Positions 49,555 through 60,197 of a stretch of DNA of 64,000 nt are shown here, piece after piece (within the stretch, counting starts at the first letter, position 1; every line of letters begins with the position of its first letter). The notes beneath the pieces were generated by a model that saw only the letters and a list, made by a program, of their open reading frames with translations, had not been told where the DNA came from and did not search any database. The position numbers were made by a program, and so were the translations under genes. The stretch covers positions 16,644,001 through 16,708,000 of the forward strand of contig CM071596.1 in NCBI GenBank assembly GCA_036435485.1. Reading direction: 5' to 3'. This stretch comes from Saposhnikovia divaricata (Eukaryota > Streptophyta > Magnoliopsida > Apiales > Apiaceae).

Positions 49555-52248
49555 CTAGGCCTGCACCACTTGATTTTGTTTTTGATGCTCCATCAAAATA
49601 GAGCACCCACCACTCCTTCTGGTCTCCTCATTCTTATTCTGAAGTTCACTTCCTGCTTGGGGTACTACCTCCTGCCCCCCGACTTCTTGGTTACCAATGG
49701 TGCACTCAACCACAAAGTCAGTTAACGCCTTAGCCTCAATGGCTGTCCGAGGCTTCTGTGTGATGTCCTCTGCTGACCTTTCTTTGTGTTCCTTACCACT
49801 GTGGACATCCATGTCTTCAATCGGAAGGACCTGCCCCCCGACTCCATCAGGCCTTAGCGAGGCTACATAACATCTTCGTGCCATCTTCTGATCACCTTTA
49901 TGTTCTCCAACACCATTCCTGGTAGGGAACTTGATCTTCACATGATAGGTTGAGGCAACAGCCTTGAATGCATGAAGTCCAGTCCTTCCAAGGATAGCGT
50001 TGTACGTTGAAGCCACCTTGATTACCAGGAAGTTCAACATCTGAGTGGCCTCTTTGGGCTCTTGCCCGATAGTTACAGGCAGCTGAATAGTCCCTTCGAC
50101 TTTGGATTTTACTCCATTAAATCCGTATATAGGCATGTAATTGGGGGTCAACTGAGAATCAGTGTATCCCATCTTCACAAACGCATCATGAAACAGAATG
50201 TCAACGGAAGCTCCATTGTCTATCAAGACTCGCTTCACCTCCGAGTTTCCAATCACAGGAGTTATGACCAACGGGTCATCATGGGGGAACTTCACCCCTT
50301 CCAAGTCTGAGTCATTAAAGCTAATCGCTACCTCAGTTTTTGCACGCTTCGGGGCCTCTCCCACGATGTGCAACACCTCTCGAGCATAAGCCTTTCGAGA
50401 GTTCCTAGTTGTCCCGGCCGCAGTCGGGCCTCCTGAGATCATGTTGATTACTGGCCCTCGGGGCTGTGGGTTGCGATCTTGATCGTCATCCCTTCTATTA
50501 TAGTCTCTTCTCTGATTAGCACGGTCTTCACCCTTAGTGAAGTGCCTCAGCTTCCCTCTACGGATCAAAAACTCAATCTCATCTTTGAGTTGCTTACAAT
50601 CGTCAGTGTCATGCCCCACGTCTCTATGGAATCTGCAATACTGATTCTGGTTTCTCTTTGCGGGATCACCCCTGAGTGGCTTCGGCCATCTGAAATCCTT
50701 ATCATTCTCAATGTCCAACAAGATTCGACTCCTAGGAGTATTCAACCTTGCATACTCAGTGAACCTTGACCCTTGGTTCTTCTTAGGGGCAGAGTCGGAG
50801 TCCTCGCTAGTTCGGGGATACTTGTCCCTAGAATCATACTCTTGATCATCATAGTCCTGGTCTTGCTTTCGCTTCTTGGAGTCATTGTTACCTCCTCCTC
50901 CACCTACGGTGGTTTCTTTCTTCAAGCTATCCTCAGCTTTAATATACTTATCAGCCCTTCGTTGGAGCTCAGCCATATTTTCTGGGGGATGCTTCGCTAA
51001 TGACCTTTTAAAGAAGAGGTCAGTGGTTCCGTGCTCCAGGGCTACCATGGCCACCTTATTCTCCAAGTCAGTGATATTTAGAGTCTCCTTAGTGAATCGC
51101 TTAAGGTAATCCCTTAGATTTTCATTCTTTCCTTGTACCACATACATAAGAGACGCAGAGCTCTTCTCATGAACTCTTCCACTAATGAATTGGCTGATAA
51201 AAGCAGTGCTCAATTCCTTAAAAGATCCAATCGAATTTGCAGGCAAACGACTGTACCACCTTTGAGCCATACCCAACAGGGTTTGAGGGAACGCCCTACA
51301 CTTGAGAGCGTCACTAGCAGGCTGCAACAGCAGTGCGTTCGAGAATGTTCTCACATGGTTTGCGGGATCACCCGTTCCATCATAAGCCTTTATTGTAGGC
51401 ATCTTAAACTTCCTAGAGATGTGAGCATTCATCACTTCCTCGGTGAACGGGGGTGTTGGATCATCAGGATCTCCGAGAGGCATCAGATCTTTGGGGTTTC
51501 CCTTGGGAATTTCCATCCTTGTGGTTGTTCTTCCGAATGAGGCATCAGCCCTTCTTTGTCTCCTTGAAGACCTCTCCAAATCAATGATGGGAATCCTTCC
51601 TGCAGTTGGAGGAGGCTGAGTTTGATTTAGCCTAGCTTGTTCTCTTGCCATATCTTCCTTCAATTTTAAGATCTCGGCCTCATAAGCCTTGATCCTTTCA
51701 GCAGTTGTCAAAGATTGTCCGTCACGGATGTCTTGAGTCCTCCTTCGAGGTTCTCTACTAGCACGTCGCCTCCTCGGGGCTTCATCACGGTCATCATCCT
51801 CATCGTCGGAGGAGGTTTCATCAGTATAAGGACCCGAATAATCGTGATACTCTCGATCTCGGATCTGCAAAGCGTGACCACTTGGGCCTGTCCCTTGGAT
51901 AGGAGGATAATTAGGCAACCCGTATGTCGGGTTAGTACTCACGGGGAGATCTGTAGTGTGGATCTGGACCCCATGCGATGGGTTGTTCGGATCAATCAGA
52001 GGAGAGACCACCAACTGAAGAGGATTGGCTTCTCGTCTTGTACGGGTAATCGGAGGTAATGTACTCTCAACGTGGGGGATCGCCCCTGATTGTTGAGAAA
52101 CTTGAGATTGGGTGATCGCCCCTGATGCTGGCGGAGCTTGTTGGGAAATCGCCCCTGATGCTGGGGGAACCTGTTCGGTGATGGGTGGAGCAGATCTGAG
52201 AGGTATGGCCTCAGTTGCAACTGGTGTTGTTCTTCGTGTTTGAACCAT
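49555..52248 (-). CDS. Gypsy gag-protease polyprotein, open
   Basis: 897 residues from the ATG just inside the PBS. A low-complexity QAPPASGAI-repeat N-terminus and a charged stretch precede the gag domain (about 270-440: AHISRKFKMPTIKAYDGTGD ... FISQFISGRV ... ELQRRADKYI). A knuckle-like CRFHRDVGHDTDDC is at about 537-550, and the protease core VLIDNGASVDILF at about 675-687 (D-N-G where many have D-T/S-G). At about 831 the sequence jumps to KPRTAIEAKALTDFVVECT, which in full elements lies after RT and RNase H, so about a whole RT-RNase H block is deleted. The tail is read in a frame different from the true RNase H and stops at 49555. Gag forms the particle; protease matures it. Confidence 0.88.
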   Translation of the reverse strand: MVQTRRTTPVATEAIPLRSAPPITEQVPPASGAISQQAPPASGAITQSQVSQQSGAIPHVESTLPPITRTRREANPLQLVVSPLIDPNNPSHGVQIHTTDLPVSTNPTYGLPNYPPIQGTGPSGHALQIRDREYHDYSGPYTDETSSDDEDDDRDEAPRRRRASREPRRRTQDIRDGQSLTTAERIKAYEAEILKLKEDMAREQARLNQTQPPPTAGRIPIIDLERSSRRQRRADASFGRTTTRMEIPKGNPKDLMPLGDPDDPTPPFTEEVMNAHISRKFKMPTIKAYDGTGDPANHVRTFSNALLLQPASDALKCRAFPQTLLGMAQRWYSRLPANSIGSFKELSTAFISQFISGRVHEKSSASLMYVVQGKNENLRDYLKRFTKETLNITDLENKVAMVALEHGTTDLFFKRSLAKHPPENMAELQRRADKYIKAEDSLKKETTVGGGGGNNDSKKRKQDQDYDDQEYDSRDKYPRTSEDSDSAPKKNQGSRFTEYARLNTPRSRILLDIENDKDFRWPKPLRGDPAKRNQNQYCRFHRDVGHDTDDCKQLKDEIEFLIRRGKLRHFTKGEDRANQRRDYNRRDDDQDRNPQPRGPVINMISGGPTAAGTTRNSRKAYAREVLHIVGEAPKRAKTEVAISFNDSDLEGVKFPHDDPLVITPVIGNSEVKRVLIDNGASVDILFHDAFVKMGYTDSQLTPNYMPIYGFNGVKSKVEGTIQLPVTIGQEPKEATQMLNFLVIKVASTYNAILGRTGLHAFKAVASTYHVKIKFPTRNGVGEHKGDQKMARRCYVASLRPDGVGGQVLPIEDMDVHSGKEHKERSAEDITQKPRTAIEAKALTDFVVECTIGNQEVGGQEVVPQAGSELQNKNEETRRSGGCSILMEHQKQNQVVQA

Positions 52249-52261
52249 GGTTGATGTTGTC

Positions 52262-52279
52262 TTCCCACAGACGGCGCCA
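52262..52279 (-). other. Gypsy primer-binding site
   Basis: Minus strand TGGCGCCGTCTGTGGGAA, two bases from the 5' LTR; a PBS type common in plant Ty3/gypsy elements. Confidence 0.85.
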
Positions 52280-52281
52280 AA

Positions 52282-52799
52282 TGTTGTGGAATAAAAACTA
52301 GGTTGAAAATATTGCGGCTAGGGTTTGTATATTTAATGCTAGGGTTCGTGAGCTTCGTGCTTTAATGGCTGCTTCTGCGTTCGAGACTTAAACGGTCCTC
52401 ACAGAATGCCTACGTATCTCTGTATTAGAGAATCAAGCCAAGAAAACGTAGTTCTGAGAATGAGGGGTCAGGCCCTTTATATAGGCTGAGAAGCCTTAGA
52501 ATTATGGTAGGATTCGGAGACTTGGTGGGCAAGTCACCTCCCTGAGGAAGGTTCCAGATCAATTCCTTGTAGGAATCAGTTTCCATATCGAATTGGATGG
52601 CTTGGTGGCTAAGTCTAATGGAGATAATATCCTTATCCAACTCTTATTGCTGAGCTGTTTATTTCCCTTAATATTAATTACAAAATTAATATTAAAATAG
52701 GGATTCTGACCTCATTAATGGGCCCCACGTTTGGACCATGCTGGGTCTAATTAGTGCAACATTAAATGTGTCTTTAGGGCTTATTTTTAGCCCATATCA
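52282..52799 (-). repeat. 5' LTR of the gypsy element
   Basis: 518 bp, next to the PBS (52262-52279). A TATA-like tatataaagggcc (minus strand, near 52470-52485) is a plausible core promoter for the element. Confidence 0.92.
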
Positions 52800-52967
52800 G
52801 TATCCTAAAACATGATTTTCCTTACAACCTTTCTTTTTTAAGATTAAAGAAGATAATACTGATGTGAATGTAAGAAGCAATTGCCAACATGTTAAAATGC
52901 TATTATGTCCAATTCATTCTCTAAATGTTGTAACAACTCCACAATTCCTTTAAATCAAAAAATAATA

Positions 52968-53201
52968 CTCCCTACACCCCATTAATTTTGTTCACTCTAC
53001 TTTTTGCACGCATTTTTAAACGTATAAAAGAGATACTTATGTACAACATCTTTTCGAAAGTTTTGTTTTACATAAAAATTCAAATTTTAAAATTTTATAC
53101 AAAATAAAAATTATAAAAAATATTATATACAAGTACCTTTTTTAAACACATTGCAGTACGTGTAAATAGTAATGTGGACACATTTAGTGGGACGGAAGGA
53201 G
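52968..53201. mobile_element. Stowaway-like MITE in Helitron C
   Basis: TA-flanked, with ctccctacaccccattaa at the left and agtgggacggaaggag at the right as imperfect inverted ends. 234 bp, non-coding. Older-looking than the copies at 1561 and 8299. Confidence 0.7.
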
Positions 53202-53203
53202 TA

Positions 53204-54358
53204 ATAATCACAGAAAATCAAAGTTTTTGAACTAAAGCTTATTTTGCCGTATATATATCTACAAAACAATGTCAATTTAATTGATTTTACTATGAATTTT
53301 TCTTGATAGTCAAGTTTATTGTATTGACAAGGTACAATGTCCATTTTTTACCTTTTTTATGTTTTGATCAATTTATCCTAAAAGATTTTTATTTAATATA
53401 TTGGTAAAATGATCATTTCTCATAAAAATATAACCTTGTCAACAATATGATTACATTTATTAATAATTGCTAAAAAAAGTTTGTAAGTTTATTATACATA
53501 TAATAAATAATAATAACAATTACTACCTTTTGATATTTGAAATTTCAAACTCGGAAGAAAATTCTACTAAAATTGGAGCTAAACTTTATTTTCGTAAAAA
53601 GTCAATATATTTTATTTGATATATTATTAACTCCATTCAATGTAATCAATTGTATTCTTCACTGTAATCTACATTTAAGTTATCAAAAAAAATTATTACA
53701 CTGATGAGTGATGACTAATTCTTATAATAATAAATTTTAAAGTAAGATGTAAGCATAATATTTTACGAATGTTTTAAATAATTGATTAATAGGAAAAATA
53801 TGTAATGATTTCAAAATTGTACACTTAAAACATATCATAAACTATATGTATTGTAGTAATTTTTTGTTTCAAAAATGAAAAATATATAATGTTTATATGA
53901 AAATGGGAATATGGGTTCTACACAGCATATATGTAACTCAGTAGAAGAACATGTACTCGTCGTACAGGGTATATTAACAGTTTGTTGTCTAAAAAGTAGG
54001 GGTTAGGTTTGATAGTTTCTTGTGTTCGAGGTTCTCTGTAATATGGTAAGAATCAGCAACTGTAACAAGTCATCCAGAACTGAGTTAAAGGTATAGTTAA
54101 GGATATATCACCCTACCCCTGCTATCTTTTTATTAATAATCTTTATAATCTTTTTCTTTAGGTTGTAACTAAGAGTTTAATTTCCAGCTCCAAACATTAA
54201 TTTGGCAATCATATTGTTCGACCTTGGCATTCAGAAGTGGTGCTCCTGCTCTGATTACAACTACCATTTAATAAGCATAGAATCTGTATATCTTAATTAT
54301 GTCACGAAATTAAGGAGTCGGTTTAGTATATTAGCATGGACTGCAGTTTGTTACTCAC
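53204..54358. other. Helitron C interior, no gene
   Basis: AT-rich, stop-dense on both strands. Nothing supportable. Confidence 0.5.
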
Positions 54359-54937
54359 CCGCCAACATACTGCAGTAGCTCCTTCTGTTTGCTTGCAACT
54401 GCATCCCGCTTCTTATCCTCCACAATTTTTTGGAGCTCATCCATTCCAACTTCTAGTTTGGCAAGTAATTCAATACCATGATCTTTCTTTGATTCTGCTA
54501 ATCCCGAAATAATCAAGCTCTTCCCCTGCTTTTCAGCCTGAGAAGCCTGCCTAACATTCTACAAGTCCTGAAAAAACTCTCACCTCATGTGTTATTTAAT
54601 TAATTGCAGTGTATACATGGTACGGAAGTAGAAGTATTTCTTACCCTTTCAGCAGAATCAAGGGCCTTGACTCCAGCAATTTTAAGACTATCAGTGATAT
54701 CTTCGAGGGCTTCTGGACCTCTCTAATAGCTTTATTGTCAATAGGCAAACCGTAACGTAATAATGCTCCCAGATCCTTAATTGGCGGCCCAGATATTAAC
54801 ACAGCCAAATCTGGCAAAGCTGCATTACTACTTGCATTGGCTAAACTCGGCCAACCCAATGCAGGCACCGCAATTAACAAACCAACTGTCAACGCAATAG
54901 TAATTGCACATTCCTTCAGCGGAAAGAACCTATTTTT
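54359..54937 (-). pseudogene. CYP38: CYP38/TLP40 fragment, two exons
   Basis: Exon 54645-54937 encodes PLKECAITIALTVGLLIAVP, then VLISGPPIKD and GLPIDNKAIREVQKP, after which a one-base deletion shifts the frame (293 bp where 294 would keep it). Exon 54359-54558 encodes NVRQASQAEKQGKSLIISGL, ESKKDHGIELLAKLE and KQKELLQYVGG. These match the plant chloroplast-lumen cyclophilin CYP38 (TLP40), needed for photosystem II assembly: the thylakoid-transfer hydrophobic segment and the helical N-domain. The transit peptide and the whole cyclophilin domain are absent. Splice borders are canonical. It is captured cargo of Helitron C. Confidence 0.9.
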
Positions 54938-55324
54938 CTGCTCAAGAATTAAACATCTCATCACTATGTCAGTAAAACCCTTAACAAATATTAAATAAAG
55001 CTTACATGTTTAAAGTTTAGGGTTTGAGATTGACAATATATTGGGAAAAAAAACAATATATAAAGATATAACTTGAAACTTGCAGGCTATTGCTGACATT
55101 ATATCTGAATTGACAAAAACATGAATGTCGTAAATTGTAAAGCAGAAGTGCTTACATATTAGAGCTTGTCCAACCTAAAAAATATTCTACCAAGTCTCAA
55201 AATGCCGTAGTGGCATTCTAGTTATTCTGAGAGAAGTAAGGTTAAATTGGTCTTTCACACCTAATTTTCTGTCACTTTTTACCCTTCTGTCTGAGTATAA
55301 TATATAGTAATTGATAGATAATAG

Positions 55325-55410
55325 ATATGATATGTTCGACTCAATTTTACATGTAGAATGATTACTAAATTTCTCGAATGAAATATCGGTGAGTTAAAGT
55401 AAATTATTGA
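55325..55410. repeat. Continuation of the 154 bp repeat unit
   Basis: Starts atatgatatgttcgactcaa and runs to gtgagttaaagtaaattattga, completing the unit cut at 26300. It is cut again at 55410 by a 527 bp insertion and resumes at 55947 (atgtaacatattaagttgg). Confidence 0.83.
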
Positions 55411-55937
55411 GAAAAAATGACAAAAATAAACTTTTTTATGAAAAAGTTTACGAAACTAACTCATTCTGAAAACATGGCCAAAACTAGCCGCCGCTTACAC
55501 AACTAACTTTTGCGTATTTGATATACGCATTTTGACAATGCTTAATCTATGCAATAGACAGGAGAGAGGAATGAATAATAGGCAGGAGAGAGAAACTCTC
55601 AAATTGTCATTTCTAAGTGATATGCAATAGAAGAAGTAATAAGATGATATGCATTCAAATAATGTGTATTTTTTAAAAAAAATGGCCCCCGCAGGGGCAC
55701 CTTAAATTGAATTACGCAAGTGCAGAATGGGTATTCAGTGGATAAGCAAGTGCAGAATGCGTAATCAGTTCAAAGGGAAATAAAAATTATATAGGATACG
55801 CATTAGTGAAATGTGTATTCTGAATACCCATTTCGCAAATGCGTATCCCACCGGCTAAAGTTGACCAACTTTTTCGAAATGGTTATTTTTGTTATAAACA
55901 CCCTAAAAATGGGTCAAAGTTGGCCAATACCCTTGAC
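55411..55937. mobile_element. 527 bp insertion with 9 bp target duplication
   Basis: A perfect aattattga lies on both sides (55402-55410 and 55938-55946), and the repeat unit is continuous once it is removed. Nine bases suits the Mutator superfamily, but clear terminal inverted repeats are not seen. Inside are several gcgtat/atacgc motifs. Confidence 0.7.
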
Positions 55938-55946
55938 AATTATTGA

Positions 55947-57318
55947 ATGTAACATATTAAGTTGGTATTATAAAATCATTAACAACTTACCAAAATGAAC
56001 GGTGAAGAGATAAAGCCTGAATTCGAAACCGCAGTTGCATCAAATTGTTTGAGCCACCATCTTGTGACCATAGCAACACCCGGTATATAACGATATTATA
56101 GCCCACAGAAAGTCTTAACAATATACTAGAGCATGATGAGTGGCTATGATTAAAGAAGGTGCATGATAAGACTGTGTGACCACAAGTAGAGGATTGGATC
56201 CCAAACTGATTTTATGTAGGAAAGAGAATCTTCTTTTTAACAACTCCAACTGTCATCGGAGACAGTGCTGAACCAGCTTTAGACGGCCGTTATCTCCCTT
56301 TACTATTTATCTAATAATTTTACTAATAAGGTTGGTTAAAAGTTTAAAAATACTTTTATTACTTGTAATTTATAGTTCGCGTTTACTGTATTAGAAATTA
56401 GAAATGAATTCGCTTTTCATTTGCATTTTGATGTCCGGAAAATATTTCTATTTTTAAATAATGTCCAGAAAATGAATTTCTTAGAAGATCTGCTTTTTGG
56501 CTAGATTTGAAAGAATTACCTGGATTTTGAAAATTTTCTCCGGGATTAAACAGTAATTTGTCATTTTTCATTATTTTTTAATATACTTTAGGATATGTAT
56601 TACTAAAAAAACGAGAAAATAGATTTGAATAACTATATTGTTACCAATCTTGTTTTAAATAAAAAATAGCAAAATTGTTTGTAATTATTTTTTTTTTGCG
56701 TAAGATGCCAAAATCACAAGAAAATTTCAAAAAAATTAATAAAAGGAAATTGATAGGTGCATACCCCAAAATTATACTCCTTTATTAACAAAGGAGAGTA
56801 AATTGCCCTCCTTTAAAAAATTAATGTCTTATTTATAAAAAAAAAATTGTAAACTTAAATACATATATTGTTACACAATTAACATATTTTTAATTTAATA
56901 ATATATTTTTACTTCCATCATATTTCAAATAATAAAAGGAATCTAATATGTGCACACTCATATTATATGTGCACACCCTTTATTAGCAAAAAGAGTAAAT
57001 TACCCTCCTTTAGAAAATGAATGTCTTATTTATAAAAAAAAGTTTGTAAACTTAGATACATGTATTGTTACGTAAATTTAAATACTTTTTAATTTAATAA
57101 TATAGTTTTAGTACTTCCTTCAGATTTCAAATAAATATGCATGCTAAATTGCTAATTGTCTTGTGGCAAATGAAAGAAGAAAAAACCTATATAATAATTG
57201 TTTCTTTGATGAGATAAGTAAAGATAATTAACATTATCTTAAATTAAAATTTTTAAACTAACAATTTTTATATTAGTAGTTAATGAAAAAAATGTGAAGC
57301 TTGTTATTATTGTTTTTA
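55947..57318. other. Spacer with a weak exon-like stretch
   Basis: After the end of the 154 bp repeat, minus strand 56069-55991 could encode MVTRWWLKQFDATAVSNSG followed by a good donor GTAAGTTG. I do not recognise it and it could be chance. From 56300 the sequence is AT-rich with no gene. Two paralogous stretches at 56780-56900 and 56970-57090 (gagtaaattgccctccttt...) show a local duplication. Confidence 0.35.
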
Positions 57319-58575
57319 CTAGCTTATAATCCGTGAAACGCACGATTCCTTTTTTAATATTTATAATTATATTTTTTTTTTAATTTTATATGTTATTAAT
57401 TTACGTAACAAATAGTTATTAAAAATTTGTTATATATAAGATTTTACACGTTGGATTTAATATTTGTATTCTATCTTGAATTCTTAAAATTTGATTTGGA
57501 CGATTACAGCCCACGTGAAATTAACAAAATAAACTTTAATTTAGTGATGGTCTAATAATTTTTTTTCTAAATTAAATTTACGTAGAAACAAAGAAGTGAA
57601 GAAAAGAAAGAAAAAAAAAAAGAAGAAATGAAGAAATTAACGATTTTTTATGCTGAAAAATTTATTTGATTTATGAATTCTATTTATAATTCTTTTTTAT
57701 TATCAAAATACCTTGTAATCATTTGAAAATAGTTCTACTAACAACCAAATATAATTTTAATAATAAGTGTAAGAGGTATTTTATCCAAAATTTTGATAAT
57801 CGGTAGTCTGTCCTGCGTACGACGAAGATCCTAAAATAAATAGATGAAAATCGTTGGATCTAGCATAAAACATAATTTATATTTTAATATGTTATAAACT
57901 AAAAAGTATATTTATATTGTAATACGAAAATGTATATGTCAATGATTTAAACCATATATAATTAGATTTTCGACATTGAATAGCATTATCAATGTACGAA
58001 TTCTACATTAAATATGATTAATGTAAAAATTCGTAATTATATTTTTTATTGAGATTCTAAGTATTTCCATTTAAATAATAATTATTAAATCATCACTAAA
58101 TTAAAGATAATTTTATGAGGTTCGCATGGATTGTAAAATCATCCAAATCTGATTTTTAGTTCTCAAGATAAAATCCAAATAGTAAATATGAATTTTTTTA
58201 AACACTAATAAATATAAATAAAATCCAATTCTAATACAATCTTTTTTAATTATATTCTTTTCAGAAAAAAAATAAAATTCAATTCTAATACAACCTTTTT
58301 TAATTATATCCTTTTTGGATTATATTTTTCTATTTGAAATTCGATTTTAATGCAACCTTCTTTAATTATATCCTTTTTAGATTATAATTATCTTTTTAAA
58401 ATTCACTTCCAATGCAACTTTTTCTAATTATATCCTTTTCAAATTTAAATTTTCTTTTTAATATGATTTAATCTTGATCGTTTATTTTAATCCAACGGAT
58501 CATATGATTTTGGTAGTACAGTGATCGGACCAAAAATTTGGATAAAATCTCTCTTATGGTTATTATATATAAGGA
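57319..58575 (-). mobile_element. Complete small Helitron
   Basis: Minus strand: 5' end A|TCCTTATATATAATAACC at 58575, 3' end with a weakened hairpin (ATCGTGCGTTTCACGGAT) and TATAAGCTAG|T at 57319. Both flanks obey the A^T rule. 1,257 bp, non-coding. It contains about four units of a ~60 bp repeat (aattctaatacaaccttttt aattatatccttttt) at 58210-58450. Confidence 0.7.
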
Positions 58576-58819
58576 TATAATAATCCTTTTCACATTTTCA
58601 ATATTTTTGACTTTTTTTTAATGAGATGTAGCTAAAAATTAAAATGAATGTATGCCATATTTTATTTATTTTAAAGTTTAAAACTAATTTTTTATAAGTC
58701 ATTTTCTGATATTGATGGGTAAATTCTAGTACATAATTTTCTTTCTCATTCAAAATAATTTAAATTCATATAAAATATATGAATAATATAGAATATAGCT
58801 ATAAATTAATTTATAATCA

Positions 58820-59184
58820 TCTATACTATATTATAATAAGCGAAAGGGGGTATAATTTGTAGTTGGTTACCCCCTTATTTTTGGTTATCCCCTTATTTTT
58901 GGTTATCCTCATTCACAACCGTTAGATCTTCAATTCAAATAGATCATGACCGTTAGATACAACAATACTAAAAGTTGAAGGTCTAAGGTTCGAATCCCGC
59001 CAACAACATTTTAATATAAAATTAATACTAGATTATGTTATATAGAAAGGTTGAAGGTTCGATTCCCACCAACAGCATATTAATTTAGATTTAATACTAA
59101 ACTAAAAATAATATTTAAAATATTATATGTATTAAACTATAAATAAATTTTAAAAAAAAATAAAAATAACCCGTGCTTTGCATT
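58820..59184 (+). mobile_element. Helitron 5' end, 3'-truncated
   Basis: Begins A|TCTATACTATATTATAATAAG, a typical plant Helitron 5' end. It carries two copies of a B-box-like ggttcgaatccc/ggttcgattccc (58990 and 59053). At 59169 a half hairpin acccgtgctttgca appears, but its partner arm and CTAG are missing where other sequence begins (about 59185). Confidence 0.6.
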
Positions 59185-60190
59185 TATATGTTGACGATCG
59201 GCTTGTAGATTCGATAAAGTACTCTACTGAGAACCCGGAGGAGGTTCCAGCTAAGGAGGAGAATCCTGTTAAGGATAAGGAGTTTACCCTTGAGGAAATG
59301 AGGGCTGTAGCAAGAGAGACTGTAAGAGCTAAGGTATAGTGCCCAGAGAAGTAAGCGTAAAGAACTGAGATATTATTAAGAAAACTAAAGATGCATATTG
59401 GATTTGTAGCCGGACTACCAGATGTAGTACCAGCAAGTAAGACGGATTGGAAGAATTACTTGAGATCTTATGTGGGGATCGATAAGAATCCTGAGAGACC
59501 TTCAGATTAATGAGAAAAGAGTTAGAGTGGTACATGATTATCAAAGACATCGATATAGGATGGGGAACGGAGTCTCCAGGAGTAGTTGAGATAGAGGCAG
59601 CAAGTGCCATATCATTTGATGAATGAATTAGTGTGAATATTGTCAATAGTAATTTGCCATGAGAAGGCAGATTTTATAGATTATAATCTATAAAGTCAAA
59701 TTGAGATTGTTGAGGCGGTTTGATTTAGGGAAATGTTCATTTTATGAATGGATCAGCTTAGAAAGTAAAGACATTGAGAAGAGATGGCATGATTGGATAA
59801 AGTTATATAAGTAGTAATCGAGACGATGATCTCAGAACCTACAAGAGGAAAAGACCGGTGAGTCTATGATAAACTCATAATAAGACTACTGTTAGGGACT
59901 AAGTATAGGTTTATTTCAACTCAGTGAAATGATAAACTAGAAACATTAGATGTATGTGACTCAGAGGAATATTAAATTATTTCTTTTCCTTGAATGGATT
60001 ATAATAGTCACATTAAGTTTACTCCGACGCTGAATCATAAATGGATCAAGTAATACGATCGGTGGTTAAGAGGTAATGGAGAATGTTTTAAGATGAAACC
60101 TGAAAGAGTAAGTGTATGCCAAGTTATAAATGAAGGATAAAAGAATCGCATTACTATTAGTAATAGAAGTTGTGCATGAACAAGATTGGG
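59185..60190 (+). mobile_element. Retroelement-like relic, unclassified
   Basis: A purine-rich, less AT-rich stretch. In the plus strand it has a short open piece EVPAKEENPVKDKEFTLEEM and later FRLMRKELEWYMIIKDID, with stops between. Base composition and abrupt junction with the truncated Helitron suggest inserted retroelement debris. No LTR, PBS or enzymatic motif identified. Confidence 0.3.
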
Positions 60191-60197
60191 TGTCCAT

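Larger units (their letters stand above)
45078..52799 (-). mobile_element. Young Ty3/gypsy derivative, gag-protease only
   Basis: 7,722 bp. LTRs 45078-45595 and 52282-52799 are both 518 bp and look identical by eye. The target duplication is a perfect gtatc (45073-45077 and 52800-52804). PBS TGGCGCCGTCTGTGGGAA (minus) at 52262-52279; G-rich polypurine tract (aagttggggggcaaa, minus) at 45596-45610. A long gag-protease frame is intact. Reverse transcriptase and integrase are absent; only RNase-H-like remnants persist. 45611-48500 is non-coding with two tandem arrays. It is the youngest insertion in the window and probably mobilised by a partner's enzymes. Confidence 0.93.
37399..55310 (-). mobile_element. 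Helitron C with CYP38 exons and nested LTR elements
   Basis: The 3' end CTAGCGTAATAG + CCCGTGCAAGGCACGGG (37399-37427, plus reading) directly abuts the 5' end of Helitron A. The 5' end is tatatagtaa at 55301-55310. The total is 17.9 kb, of which about 13 kb is nested Copia and gypsy DNA; the Helitron itself is near 5 kb. Cargo: two CYP38 exons (54359-54937) and weak exon-like stretches near 44750-44885 and 38780-38900 (both minus, source not recognised). No RepHel gene seen. Confidence 0.75.

Noticed and set aside
50062..52059. Several plus-strand frames of 63-135 codons opposite the gypsy gag
   Set aside because: These are shadows of the long minus-strand gag-protease frame.
58985..59062. 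tRNA-like B boxes (ggttcgaatccc, ggttcgattccc) as tRNA genes
   Set aside because: Only the B-box-like core is present, twice, with no A box or cloverleaf; it is part of a Helitron interior.
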